A stretch of DNA of 20,686 nt, taken from an uncultured Oscillospiraceae bacterium. GTDB lineage: Bacteria; Bacillota_A; Clostridia; Oscillospirales; Acutalibacteraceae. Shown here in pieces: positions 5,725-14,143 of the stretch (the first letter of the stretch is position 1; every line of letters starts with the position of its first letter). The stretch spans positions 1 to 20,686 of the forward strand of contig CAJUNS010000039.1 of the NCBI GenBank assembly GCA_910587995.1, given 5' to 3'. The position numbers and the translations under genes are program-made. The notes beneath the pieces are model-generated. The model saw nothing but the letters and a program-made list of their open reading frames with translations, was not told the origin of the DNA and did no database searches.

Positions 5725-6648
5725 ATGCCATCCATGGATTATACGCGGCTGGACCAAAAGGCCGCAGCCCTGGGCTGCCCCCTGCTGCGGGACGAACCCC
5801 TGGCCCCCCGCACCACCTTTAAAACCGGCGGACCGGCGGACCGCTTGCTGGCGGTTTGCACCGAGGCCCAGCTGGCCGGGCTGTTAGAGGTCCTAAAGGA
5901 GGCGGGCGTCCCCTGGCTGACCCTGGGACGGGGCTCCAACCTGCTGGTGGGCGACCGGGGCTTCCGGGGCGCGGTGCTGTGCCTGGAAGGGGATTTTAAG
6001 CGCATAGAGCTTCTGCCCGGCGGCCGGACCCTGCAGGCCGGGGCGGGGGCCTCTTTGGCCAGCCTGTGCGCCTTTGCCCGGGACCACGCCCTGGCCGGGC
6101 TGGAATTCGCCTGGGGCATTCCCGGCTCGGTGGGGGGCGCGGTGTATATGAACGCCGGAGCCTACGGCGGGGAGATGAAAGACGTGGTGCTTCGGGCCCA
6201 GCATGTGGACCCCTGCTCCGGCCCAGGGGAGTACCAGGGGGATGAGCTGGGATTCTCCTACCGGCGCAGCGCCTATACAGGCGGCGGCAAGAGCATTACC
6301 TTCGCGCAGTTCCAGCTGGCCCCCGGGGCCCGGGAGGAAATTGCCGCCCGCATGGAGGAGCTGATGGCCCGCCGCAAAGAGAAGCAGCCCTATGACATGC
6401 CCAGCGCGGGCAGCACCTTTAAGCGCCCGAAAACCGGCTACGCGGCGGCGCTTATTGAGCAGTGCGGCCTTAAGGGCCGGGCGGTGGGCGGGGCCCAGGT
6501 AAGCGGGAAGCACGCCGGGTTCATCGTTAACACCGGCGGGGCCACCTGCCGGGACATTCTGGCGCTGATGGATCTTGTACGGGAAACCGTGCTGCGGGAG
6601 ACCGGCGTGGAGTTGGAACCAGAGGTCCGGGTAACCGGCGAACTGTGA
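5725..6648 (+). CDS. murB: UDP-N-acetylenolpyruvoylglucosamine reductase
   Basis: MurB reduces UDP-GlcNAc-enolpyruvate to UDP-MurNAc with NADPH and FAD, the second committed step of peptidoglycan synthesis in the cytosol. The 307-residue length fits the Firmicutes (type II) MurB. AAGGAGG lies 8 nt before ATG 5725. FAD-binding segments are LGRGSNLLVGDRGFRG (67-82) and GIPGSVGGAVYMNAGAYGGE (131-150). The catalytic residues are visible: Arg in FSYRRSAY (near 180), the proton-donor Ser230 in SAGSTFKRP, and Glu300 in LEPEV. It lies between hprK and rapZ, the common order in Clostridia, with a 16-bp gap to rapZ. Confidence 0.97.
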   Translation: MPSMDYTRLDQKAAALGCPLLRDEPLAPRTTFKTGGPADRLLAVCTEAQLAGLLEVLKEAGVPWLTLGRGSNLLVGDRGFRGAVLCLEGDFKRIELLPGGRTLQAGAGASLASLCAFARDHALAGLEFAWGIPGSVGGAVYMNAGAYGGEMKDVVLRAQHVDPCSGPGEYQGDELGFSYRRSAYTGGGKSITFAQFQLAPGAREEIAARMEELMARRKEKQPYDMPSAGSTFKRPKTGYAAALIEQCGLKGRAVGGAQVSGKHAGFIVNTGGATCRDILALMDLVRETVLRETGVELEPEVRVTGEL

Positions 6649-6664
6649 CAGGGAGGAAAAGAGC

Positions 6665-7525
6665 ATGGAATTCGTAGTGGTAACGGGTCTTTCCGGCGCG
6701 GGAAAGACCCAGGCGATGCACTCCATGGAGGACATCGGCTTTTTTTGCGTGGATAATCTGCCCCCGGCGCTGATTCCGGTTTTTTACGACCTGTGCGTCA
6801 AATCGGACGGACCTATGGGCCGGGTGGCGGTGGTGACGGACACCCGGGGCGGAGAGCTGTTCAAATCCTTCTTCACGGCCATGGAGGCCCTAAAGATGGA
6901 GGAAAAGCCCTATAAGCTGCTGTTTCTGGACGCTTCCGACCCCATTCTGGTCCGGCGCTTTAAGGAGACCCGGCGGCGGCATCCGCTCTCCGATGAGCTG
7001 GGGGGCTCCTTGGAGCAGGCGGTGCGCCTGGAGCGGGAGATGCTGGCCCCCATGCGGGAGAGCGCCGACTTTGTCATCGACACCTCGGGCTATTCCCCGG
7101 CCCAGCTGAAGGGCCGGGTGGCGGAGCTGTTTTTAACCAGCGCCGCGGACTCCCTTTTTGTGCACGCCATCAGCTTTGGCTTCAAGTTCGGCATCCCCAT
7201 GGAGGCGGACCTGGTCTTTGACGTGCGCTGCCTGCCCAATCCCTTTTACGATGAGGTCCTGCGGCCTAAAACTGGCCTGGACCCGGATGTGCGGGACTAT
7301 GTGATGGAAAACGACGAGTGCCGGGGCTTTGTGGAGCGCTACACCGGCATGCTGGACTACCTGCTGCCCCTTTACCGCAAGGAGGGCAAAAGCCAACTGG
7401 TGGTGGCCGTGGGCTGCACCGGGGGCCACCACCGGTCGGTGGCCCTGGCTCAGTTTACCTGCGATTACTGCAGCGGCAAGGGCGTTAAGGCCAGCGTGAC
7501 CCACCGGGACATTCAAAAATTTTAG
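6665..7525 (+). CDS. rapZ: RNase adapter/nucleotide-binding protein RapZ (YvcJ family)
   Basis: The product is 286 residues, the usual length. Walker A is GLSGAGKT (8-15), followed by the family signature MEDIGFFCVDNLPPALIP (21-38). The C-terminal domain has FGFKFGIP near 180 and the conserved GCTGGHHRSVA near 250-260. In Escherichia coli the protein guides RNase E to the sRNA GlmZ and so controls glucosamine-6-phosphate synthesis. In Bacillus subtilis YvcJ hydrolyses GTP and ATP and affects competence; its partner RNA in Clostridia is not known. The start ATG 6665 follows GGGAGG. The downstream P-loop gene starts 10 bp after its stop, with the ribosome binding site overlapping the stop codon, so the two are translated from one message. 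Confidence 0.95.
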   Translation: MEFVVVTGLSGAGKTQAMHSMEDIGFFCVDNLPPALIPVFYDLCVKSDGPMGRVAVVTDTRGGELFKSFFTAMEALKMEEKPYKLLFLDASDPILVRRFKETRRRHPLSDELGGSLEQAVRLEREMLAPMRESADFVIDTSGYSPAQLKGRVAELFLTSAADSLFVHAISFGFKFGIPMEADLVFDVRCLPNPFYDEVLRPKTGLDPDVRDYVMENDECRGFVERYTGMLDYLLPLYRKEGKSQLVVAVGCTGGHHRSVALAQFTCDYCSGKGVKASVTHRDIQKF

Positions 7526-7535
7526 GAGGCGGGCC

Positions 7536-8138
7536 ATGCACTGTGTTTTAGTGGGCGGCATGCCCGCCTCTGGCAAAAGCCATTTGGCCCGGCGGCTCTC
7601 CAAGAGCCTGGGCCTTCCCTTGTTTTCCAAAGACGGCATAAAGGAGCGGCTTTTCGACGCCGTTGGCTTCCGCAGCCGGGAAGAGAAGGTGGCCCTGGGC
7701 GTGGGGGCCATGGAGATCCTCTACTACGCGGCGGACCAGGTGATGGCCGCGGGGAGCCCGGTGATTTTGGAGAACAATTTCGAGTCCGCCTCGTTTCCCG
7801 GGCTCAAGGCCCTGCTGGAGCGGCGGCGCTGCCAGCCTATCACTCTGCTGCTCACCGGCGACCCGGCGGTCATCTACCGGCGCTTTCTGGAACGGGACCA
7901 GTCTCCCCAGCGGCACCGGGGCCATGTGGTAAACACGGTCTACCCGGAGCCGCCAGGGCGGCGTCCGCTTGCCGCGCCCATCACCCTGGAACAGTTTGTG
8001 GCGGGCTTTCAGGCCCGGGGCATGGGGGACTTTGACCCAGGCGGGCCCCGCATTATGGTGGATGTGACGGACTTTGAGACCCTGGACTATGAGGGGCTGG
8101 TGGAGCAAGTGCGGGTGTTGATGAGGGAGAAGGCGTAG
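7536..8138 (+). CDS. Small P-loop kinase-like protein (AAA/zeta-toxin-like), in the position usual for yvcK
   Basis: The product is 200 residues. The N-terminal Walker A is GGMPASGKSHLARRL (7-21). LFSKDGIKERLFD (29-41) has the Asp of the general-base position seen in zeta-toxin and predicted-kinase families, and VILENNF (76-82) fits a beta strand with an acidic end. An Arg-rich lid-like part (YRRFLERDQSPQRHRGH) lies near 112-128. Such proteins phosphorylate small molecules such as nucleosides, sugars or antibiotics; the substrate is not indicated. Start ATG 7536 follows AGGAGG, which overlaps the rapZ stop. No antitoxin-like partner gene adjoins it, which speaks against a toxin role. In many Firmicutes the gene between rapZ and whiA is yvcK (CofD-like), and this protein is not related to it. 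Confidence 0.85.
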   Translation: MHCVLVGGMPASGKSHLARRLSKSLGLPLFSKDGIKERLFDAVGFRSREEKVALGVGAMEILYYAADQVMAAGSPVILENNFESASFPGLKALLERRRCQPITLLLTGDPAVIYRRFLERDQSPQRHRGHVVNTVYPEPPGRRPLAAPITLEQFVAGFQARGMGDFDPGGPRIMVDVTDFETLDYEGLVEQVRVLMREKA

Positions 8139-8220
8139 GCTTTAGAGGCCTCGCCCCCGCCGCCGCCCTTCTCCCGTCCCAAAGCCCGGCCCAAACTTTT
8201 TCGATCGGAGGCCCAACGCC

Positions 8221-9156
8221 ATGTCCTTTACCTCCCAAATCAAAATGGAGCTGGCCAAAACGGAGCCCCGGCGCTTCTGCTGCCTGGGGGCCCAGTGTTA
8301 CGGGGCTTGGCTCTTCTCCAAGTGCTTCACCTTGCAGGAGGGGGCTTTTGTCACCGAAAACCCCGCCGCCGCCCGCCGTATGCTGGAGCTGGCCGCGGCG
8401 GGAGCCGGGGTCTCAGCCCAAATGCGTTACGCGGTCAGCCGCCGGAACCGCCCGGCCTACCGGGTCACCCTGCCGGAGCGGCAGGAGCGCCGCCAGCTTT
8501 TGGAAGCCTTTGGGCACACCGGGCAGGAGCTCTGTTTGCGCATCAACCGGGCGGTTTTGGAGGACGAGTGCTGCCCCGAAGCCTTTTTGCGGGGGGCTTT
8601 TTTGACCTGCGGCAGCGCCACGGACCCCAATAAATTTTACCATCTGGAATTTACCGTGCCCTTTAAAAATCTGGCCTGGGACCTATACACCCTGCTGGGC
8701 GAGGCCGGGGGCCTGGGCATCGCCCCGGCGGTGGTGCAGAGAACCGGCAGCTGGGGGGTCTATTTAAAGGACAGCGGGCAGATTGAGGACCTGCTGACCT
8801 ATATGGGGGCCACCGGGGCCTCTATGGAGCTGATGCAGGTGAGGATGTACAAAGAGGCGAAGAACAACATTAACCGCAAGTCTAATTTTGAAACCGCCAA
8901 CATGGATAAAACCTACTCCGCCTCCGCCCGGCAGACGGCGGCCATCGCGGCCATCAGCGACAGCCAGGGGCTGGACAGCCTGCCGGAACATTTGCGGGAG
9001 CTGGCGCGGCTTCGGCTGGACAACCCGGAGATGACCCTGCGGGAGCTGGGCGAAAGGCTGGGGGTAAGCCGGAGCGGGGTGAACCACCGGCTGCAGAAGC
9101 TGCTGGCTATGGGGGAGGCGCTGCTGGAGGAAAAAGGAGTAGAAGGTTTTATGTAA
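8221..9156 (+). CDS. whiA: DNA-binding protein WhiA
   Basis: WhiA is a conserved Gram-positive regulator needed for sporulation septation in Streptomyces and for normal division and chromosome segregation in Bacillus. The 311-residue length is typical. The N-terminal half is the degenerate LAGLIDADG homing-endonuclease-like fold, with RGAFLTCGSATDP (about 125-137) and YHLEF as family marks. The linker NRKSNFETANMDKT (about 219-232) is diagnostic. The C-terminal helix-turn-helix is at about 265-300 (TLRELGERLGVSRSGVNHRL). GGAGG lies 10 nt before ATG 8221. It follows the P-loop gene after 82 bp with no clear terminator. Confidence 0.96.
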   Translation: MSFTSQIKMELAKTEPRRFCCLGAQCYGAWLFSKCFTLQEGAFVTENPAAARRMLELAAAGAGVSAQMRYAVSRRNRPAYRVTLPERQERRQLLEAFGHTGQELCLRINRAVLEDECCPEAFLRGAFLTCGSATDPNKFYHLEFTVPFKNLAWDLYTLLGEAGGLGIAPAVVQRTGSWGVYLKDSGQIEDLLTYMGATGASMELMQVRMYKEAKNNINRKSNFETANMDKTYSASARQTAAIAAISDSQGLDSLPEHLRELARLRLDNPEMTLRELGERLGVSRSGVNHRLQKLLAMGEALLEEKGVEGFM

Positions 9157-9272
9157 AAAGCGCAAGGGACAAAAAAACACAAGGCGCGGTAACCATCTTT
9201 GCCGGCTTTTTGACCATGGCTTGAGGTCCTTTGTTCTTGCGTTCCCGTATCCTACGATTGGAGGCGCCGCCT

Positions 9273-12200
9273 ATGGCTTTCGCCCATCTCCATGTCCACA
9301 CCGAATACAGCCTCTTGGATGGCGCCTGCCGCATTGAGCGCCTTTTGGACCGCGCCCAGGAACTGGGGCAGGAGGCTGTGGCCATCACCGACCACGGCAA
9401 TATGTACGGCGTTCTGGATTTCTACAAGGCCGCCAAAAAGCGCGGCATCCGCCCGGTCATCGGCTGCGAGGTCTACGTGGCCAAGCGCACCCGCTTCGAC
9501 CGGGTCCAGGAGCTGGACCGGGAAAACCGCCACCTGGTCCTCCTTTGCGAGAACAACACCGGCTACCGCAACCTGACCGCCTTGGTCTCCAAGGCTTGGA
9601 TCGAGGGATTTTACAACCGCCCCCGGGTGGATTTCGAGCTGCTGCGCCAGCACCACGAGGGGCTCATCGCCCTCTCCGCCTGCATCTCCGGCGAGATTCC
9701 CCGGGCCCTGCTGCGGGGCCAGTACGCCGCCGCCAAAGAGGCGGCCTTGCGCTACCGGGAGATTTTTGGCCCGGACAATTTCTTTTTGGAGCTTCAGGAT
9801 CACGGCCTCAAAGACGAACACTATGTGAACCCCGGCCTGGAAAAGCTGGCCGGGGAGACCGGCATCCCCCTGGTGGTTACCAACGACTGCCATTACATCA
9901 GCGCTGCCGACCAGGAGATGCACCGGGTGCTTATGTGCATCCAGACCGGCCGCACCATCCAGGAGGAGGGCGGTTTGGATTTTTCCACCCAGGAGCTCTA
10001 TTTTAAAACCGAGGAGGAGATGCGCGGCCTTTTCCCCAACCACCCGGAGGCGGCGGACAACACCGTTACCATCGCGGAGCGCTGCAACGTGGAGTTTGAG
10101 TTCGGCAAAACCAAGCTGCCCCGCTTTGACACCCCGGACGGGAGCCCCAGCCAGGAATTTTTCCAGCGCCTGTGCCAAGAGGGCCTGCGGGCCCGTTATG
10201 GCCAAAGCCCCGGCCCGGAGCTCTGGGACCGGCTGAACTATGAGATGCGTACCATCGCCCAGATGGGCTATGTGAATTATTACCTCATTGTGTGGGACTT
10301 TATCCGCCACGCCAAAAGCGTGGGCATCCCGGTGGGGCCTGGGCGGGGCTCCGGCGCGGCCAGCCTGGCGGCCTACTGCCTGGGCATCACCAATGTGGAC
10401 CCCATCCAGTACAACCTGATTTTCGAGCGCTTTCTCAGCCCCGAGCGGGTGAGCATGCCAGACTTTGACATTGACTTCAGCGATGAGCGCCGGGACGAGA
10501 TGATCGACTATGTGGTGGAAAAGTACGGGGCGGACCATGTGGCCCAAATTGTCACCTTTGGCACCATGGCGGCCCGAGGCGCCATTCGGGATGTGGGCCG
10601 CGCCATGGCCGTGCCCTACAACAAAACCGACCAGGTGGCCAAGCTGGTGCCCATGGAGCCGGGCATGACCCTGGACAAGGCCCTGGCCCAGTCCAAGGAG
10701 TTCCGGGAGCGCTGCCAGTCAGACTCCCAAGTGGGGGCCCTAGTGGATATGGCCCGAAAAGTGGAGGGCATGCCCCGGCACACCAGCACCCACGCAGCGG
10801 GCGTGCTCATCACCGACCGGCCGGTGATGGACTATGTGCCCCTGGCTAAAAACGATGACGTAACCGTCACCCAGTTTACCATGACGGCCCTGGAAGAGCT
10901 GGGGCTGCTGAAAATGGACTTTTTAGGCCTGCGGAACCTGTCGGTCATTGACAACGCCCGTAAGCTCATTGAGCCCCGGGATCCGGGCTTCTCGGTGGAC
11001 GCCATACCCTTTGACGACCCGGAGACCTTCGCCATGCTGGACGCGGGCCACACGGTGGGGGTATTTCAGTTTGAATCGGCGGGCATGACCCGCCTGCTGG
11101 TCCAGTCTCAGGCCAAAGGCGTGGAGGACCTGACCGCCATTATCTCCCTCTACCGGCCAGGGCCCATGCAGTTTATTCCCATGTATCTGGAAAACTGCCG
11201 GAACCCCGCCAGGGTTCAATATAAGCACGAGAAGCTCAAGCCCATTTTGGAGGTTACCTTTGGGTGCATCATCTACCAGGAGCAGGTGATGCAGATTTTC
11301 CGGGACTTGGCTGGCTACTCCATGGGCCGGGCGGATATTGTGCGCCGGGCCATGTCCAAAAAGAAGCACGATGTGCTGGAACGGGAGCGGCAGGTGTTCA
11401 TTGAGGGCCAGCGGCGGGAGGACGGCAGCTGGGAGGTGGAGGGCTGCGTCAACCGGGGGGTGGACCGGGCCATTGCCCAGGAGCTGTTCAAGGAGATTGA
11501 GGACTTCGCCTCTTACGCCTTCAACAAGGCCCACGCCGCCGCCTACGCGGTGGTGGCCTACCAGACCGCCTACCTTAAGTGCCACTACCCCCAGGAATAC
11601 ATGGCCGCGCTGCTTTCCAGCGTTTTGGGGTGGAGCGGCAAGGTGGCCGAATATATGGAGGAGTGCAAGCGGCTGGGCCTAAGTGTGCTGCCGCCCCATG
11701 TAAACCACAGCGGGGCGGGCTTCACGGTGGATGGAGGCGGCATCCGTTTTGGCCTGGCGGCGGTGAAAAACCTGGGCAAGGGCGTCATTGCCCGCATGGC
11801 CCAGGAGCGCCGGGGGGGCGGGGACTACACCTCCTTTTACAATTTTTGCAAGCGGATGGCCGGCAAGGAGCTGAACCGGCGGGCGGTTGAGAGCCTGATT
11901 AAATGCGGGGCCCTGGATGGCCTGGGCAACAACCGCAAGGAGATGCTGCTGGGCCTGGAATCCGTGATGGCGGGCCTAGAGGACGAAAAGCGCCGGAATC
12001 TGGAAGGCCAGGTGGGCTTTTTCGACGCGCCCCAGGCGGAGGGCCCGGCAGGCGAGCCCCCACTGCCCCATGCGGAGGACCTTTCGCCCCAGGATAAAAT
12101 CGCCATGGAAAAGGAAGTCACGGGCATGTACCTGACCGGCCACCCTATGGCCGGGTACGCGGCGCTGTACCAGCCGGGCCGGTACGCCCGGGCGGGGGAG

Positions 12201-12776
12201 GTGCTTCTCAGCGCTGGGGGCGAGCCGGGCGCTGGGGGCCGGTACCAGGACGGGCAAAAGGCGGTGCTGCTGGGCATTGTGACCGCCTTGCGGAAAAAGG
12301 CCACCAAGTCTGGGTCCACCATGGCCTTTGCCACCTTGGAGGACATGAGCGGCGCGATGAACGCTTTGGTCTTCCCCAGCCTGTTGGAGCAGGCCGGGGA
12401 TCTGCTCCACGAGGGCGCGGTGGTGGAGGTGGCCGGGCGGCTGGCCTTTCAAGAGGACAAGGAGCCGGAGCTGATTTGCGAAAAAATATCGCCTCCGCCA
12501 GACCCTGCAGGAGCTTCGGCCCAAGCAGCCAAATCGCGCCGGCCCGGGCTGTACCTGCGGGTGGACTCCAAAGAGGACCCCCGGTATAAGAGGGCCATGC
12601 GGTACACGGCGATTTTTGACGACCTGGGCCGCAGCGACCTCTACCTCTACTTTAAGGACAGCGGAAAGCTGCTGAAGGCCCCGCCCAAGTACCGGGTGGA
12701 TGTAAACGAGCCTTTGCTGGCGGCTCTGGAGCGGCTGCTGGGCAAAGAAAACTGCCAGTTTGTGGGAGAATGGTAA
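9273..12776 (+). CDS. dnaE: DNA polymerase III subunit alpha, DnaE type
   Basis: This is a C-family replicative polymerase of 1167 residues. ATG 9273 is chosen because GGAGG lies about 8 nt upstream and the protein then starts directly with the PHP domain (FAHLHVHTEYSLLDGAC, ITDHGNMYG). The PHP domain appears to keep its metal-binding residues (also CHYISAADQEMHRV), so proofreading activity is possible. The palm has GPGRGSGAASLAAYCLGIT and the catalytic PDFDIDFSDERR, with the third Asp in KMDFLGLRNLS. The tandem helix-hairpin-helix region and an OB-fold (LLGIVTALRKKATKSGST) follow. In Clostridia, PolC usually does most chromosome synthesis and DnaE acts at primers; PolC is not in this window. 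A weak terminator overlaps the next promoter. Confidence 0.97.
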   Translation: MAFAHLHVHTEYSLLDGACRIERLLDRAQELGQEAVAITDHGNMYGVLDFYKAAKKRGIRPVIGCEVYVAKRTRFDRVQELDRENRHLVLLCENNTGYRNLTALVSKAWIEGFYNRPRVDFELLRQHHEGLIALSACISGEIPRALLRGQYAAAKEAALRYREIFGPDNFFLELQDHGLKDEHYVNPGLEKLAGETGIPLVVTNDCHYISAADQEMHRVLMCIQTGRTIQEEGGLDFSTQELYFKTEEEMRGLFPNHPEAADNTVTIAERCNVEFEFGKTKLPRFDTPDGSPSQEFFQRLCQEGLRARYGQSPGPELWDRLNYEMRTIAQMGYVNYYLIVWDFIRHAKSVGIPVGPGRGSGAASLAAYCLGITNVDPIQYNLIFERFLSPERVSMPDFDIDFSDERRDEMIDYVVEKYGADHVAQIVTFGTMAARGAIRDVGRAMAVPYNKTDQVAKLVPMEPGMTLDKALAQSKEFRERCQSDSQVGALVDMARKVEGMPRHTSTHAAGVLITDRPVMDYVPLAKNDDVTVTQFTMTALEELGLLKMDFLGLRNLSVIDNARKLIEPRDPGFSVDAIPFDDPETFAMLDAGHTVGVFQFESAGMTRLLVQSQAKGVEDLTAIISLYRPGPMQFIPMYLENCRNPARVQYKHEKLKPILEVTFGCIIYQEQVMQIFRDLAGYSMGRADIVRRAMSKKKHDVLERERQVFIEGQRREDGSWEVEGCVNRGVDRAIAQELFKEIEDFASYAFNKAHAAAYAVVAYQTAYLKCHYPQEYMAALLSSVLGWSGKVAEYMEECKRLGLSVLPPHVNHSGAGFTVDGGGIRFGLAAVKNLGKGVIARMAQERRGGGDYTSFYNFCKRMAGKELNRRAVESLIKCGALDGLGNNRKEMLLGLESVMAGLEDEKRRNLEGQVGFFDAPQAEGPAGEPPLPHAEDLSPQDKIAMEKEVTGMYLTGHPMAGYAALYQPGRYARAGEVLLSAGGEPGAGGRYQDGQKAVLLGIVTALRKKATKSGSTMAFATLEDMSGAMNALVFPSLLEQAGDLLHEGAVVEVAGRLAFQEDKEPELICEKISPPPDPAGASAQAAKSRRPGLYLRVDSKEDPRYKRAMRYTAIFDDLGRSDLYLYFKDSGKLLKAPPKYRVDVNEPLLAALERLLGKENCQFVGEW

Positions 12777-12854
12777 GGCACATAAGCCGGGGGCCTGGTA
12801 TCCCACACAGAAATGCCCCAGCATGTGACATAAATCCGTAAACTTTTCAAAAGT

Positions 12855-12897
12855 GCCGGAAAATCTTCTGGGAGCCCTTGAAAATTTCCGGCTTTTT
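12855..12897 (+). terminator. Possible dnaE terminator overlapping the pfkA promoter
   Basis: GCCGGAAA (12855-12862) pairs with TTTCCGGC (12885-12892) across a 22-base loop that holds a small GGGAGCCC hairpin. TTTTT follows directly. The long loop makes it a weak terminator. The -35 of the pfkA promoter lies in the loop and right arm. Confidence 0.5.
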
Positions 12898-12905
12898 GCT
12901 ATAAT
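12878..12905 (+). promoter_or_regulatory. Sigma-A promoter of pfkA
   Basis: TTGAAA (12878-12883) and a perfect TATAAT (12900-12905) are 16 bp apart. Short inverted arms TGCTA (12897-12901) and TAGCA (12914-12918) flank the -10 and start site. The leader of about 60 nt contains a hairpin CGGGC/GCCCG (12933-12948) just before the ribosome binding site. Confidence 0.8.
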
Positions 12906-12972
12906 AGAAATACTAGCATATTTGTAGCGCAACGGGCTCACGCGCCCGAGCAAGGTTGGAGGTAAAAACAAT

Positions 12973-13941
12973 ATGGGAGCCAAAACAATTGCAGTACTGA
13001 CCAGCGGGGGCGACGCCCCCGGAATGAACGCCGCGGTCCGCGCCGTGGTGCGCAGCGCCCATTCCTTTGATATGAAGGTTTTCGGCGTGATGCGCGGGTA
13101 CAACGGCCTGATCAACGGCGACGTGAAAGAGATGAACATGCGCAGCGTCTCCGACATCATCCAGCACGGCGGCACCGCCCTGTTCACCGCCCGCAGCCCC
13201 GAGTTCAACACCCCCGAGGGCGTGAAAAAGGCGGCGGATTTTTGCCGGGAGAAGGGCATTGAGGGCGTGGTGGTCATTGGCGGCGACGGGTCCTTCCGGG
13301 GCGCCCGGGACCTGTGCGGGGAAGGCATCCCCTGCATTGGCGTGCCCGGCACCATTGACAACGACATCGCCTGCACCGACTACACCATTGGCTATGACAC
13401 CGCCCTGAACACCGCTATGGAAATGATCGACCGCATCCGCGACACCACCGAGTCCCACGACCGGTGCAGCGTGGTGGAGGTTATGGGCCGCCGCTGCGGC
13501 GATATTGCCCTGCACACCAGCATTGCCGTGGGCGCCATGGCCACGCTGGTGCCCGAGGTGCCCTATGACTTTGAGCGGGACATTGTGGCCCGCATGAAGC
13601 TGGCCCAGAGCACGGGCAAGCGCCACTATATCATTGTGGTGGCCGAAGGCGTGGGCCACACCCAGGAGCTCACCGAGCGCATCCAGGCCTCTACGGGCAT
13701 TGAGACCCGGGCTACCGTGCTGGGCCATGTGCAGCGGGGCGGCTCTCCCACCCTGCGGGACCGGGTGGTGGCCAGCCGTATGGGATATCACGCGGTAGAG
13801 CTGCTGCACAACGGCGCTTCCAACCGGGTGGTGGCCCTTAAGGGCGAACAGGTGGTGGATTTCGACATCACCGAGGCTTTGAACATGCCCCGCATTTTCG
13901 ACGAGAATCTGTACCGGGTCTCCGCCCGGCTGTCCATCTGA
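12973..13941 (+). CDS. pfkA: ATP-dependent 6-phosphofructokinase
   Basis: PfkA makes fructose 1,6-bisphosphate from fructose 6-phosphate and ATP, the committed step of glycolysis, in the cytosol. The product is 322 residues, normal for the bacterial enzyme. LTSGGDAPGMNAA (9-21) binds nucleotide, GGDGS (103-107) carries the Gly typical of ATP-using enzymes (PPi enzymes have GGDD), and GTIDND (126-131) holds the catalytic Asp129. EVMGRR (169-174) and GHVQRGGSPT (251-260) bind substrate. GGAGG lies about 10 nt before ATG 12973. It has its own promoter and a strong terminator, and pyk, often next in line, is not present. Its product is the metabolite that activates HprK. Confidence 0.97.
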   Translation: MGAKTIAVLTSGGDAPGMNAAVRAVVRSAHSFDMKVFGVMRGYNGLINGDVKEMNMRSVSDIIQHGGTALFTARSPEFNTPEGVKKAADFCREKGIEGVVVIGGDGSFRGARDLCGEGIPCIGVPGTIDNDIACTDYTIGYDTALNTAMEMIDRIRDTTESHDRCSVVEVMGRRCGDIALHTSIAVGAMATLVPEVPYDFERDIVARMKLAQSTGKRHYIIVVAEGVGHTQELTERIQASTGIETRATVLGHVQRGGSPTLRDRVVASRMGYHAVELLHNGASNRVVALKGEQVVDFDITEALNMPRIFDENLYRVSARLSI

Positions 13942-13973
13942 CCTACATAGACCGGACATAAAAGCCAGAGAGG

Positions 13974-13990
13974 CCGCGCCAGGAGCGCGG
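13974..13990 (+). other. Small GC hairpin after pfkA
   Basis: CCGCGC (13974-13979) and GCGCGG (13985-13990) pair around CAGGA. The left arm could instead pair with GCGCGG at 14013-14018, the left arm of the terminator below, so the two structures can compete. Confidence 0.5.
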
Positions 13991-14012
13991 GCTGTTGGGG
14001 CTGAAATAAAGT

Positions 14013-14056
14013 GCGCGGCAGGGGGAAACCTCTCTGCCGCGCCTTTTCTGTTTTTT
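14013..14056 (+). terminator. Intrinsic terminator of pfkA
   Basis: GCGCGGCAG (14013-14021) pairs with CTGCCGCGC (14034-14042), extended by GGGG against CCTCT with a bulge. CTTTTCTGTTTTTT follows. A strong, classical terminator. Confidence 0.85.
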
Positions 14057-14143
14057 CACCAAAATTCCACATACATTCCAAAAAAGGGGCGTAAGATTAC
14101 AAGCGGGCGCAAAGACCGCCTGGAAAGCGGAAGGGAAATATAT

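Noticed and set aside
7536..8138. Reading this gene as a zeta toxin of a toxin-antitoxin pair
   Set aside because: No epsilon-like or other small antitoxin gene adjoins it, and it is embedded in a housekeeping operon.
9252..10547. Long minus-strand open frame inside dnaE, with similar long antisense frames in hprK, murB, pfkA and the dnaE 3' end
   Set aside because: They mirror GC-rich coding DNA on the opposite strand, have no ribosome binding site or recognised domains, and are rich in Gly, Ala, His and Pro.
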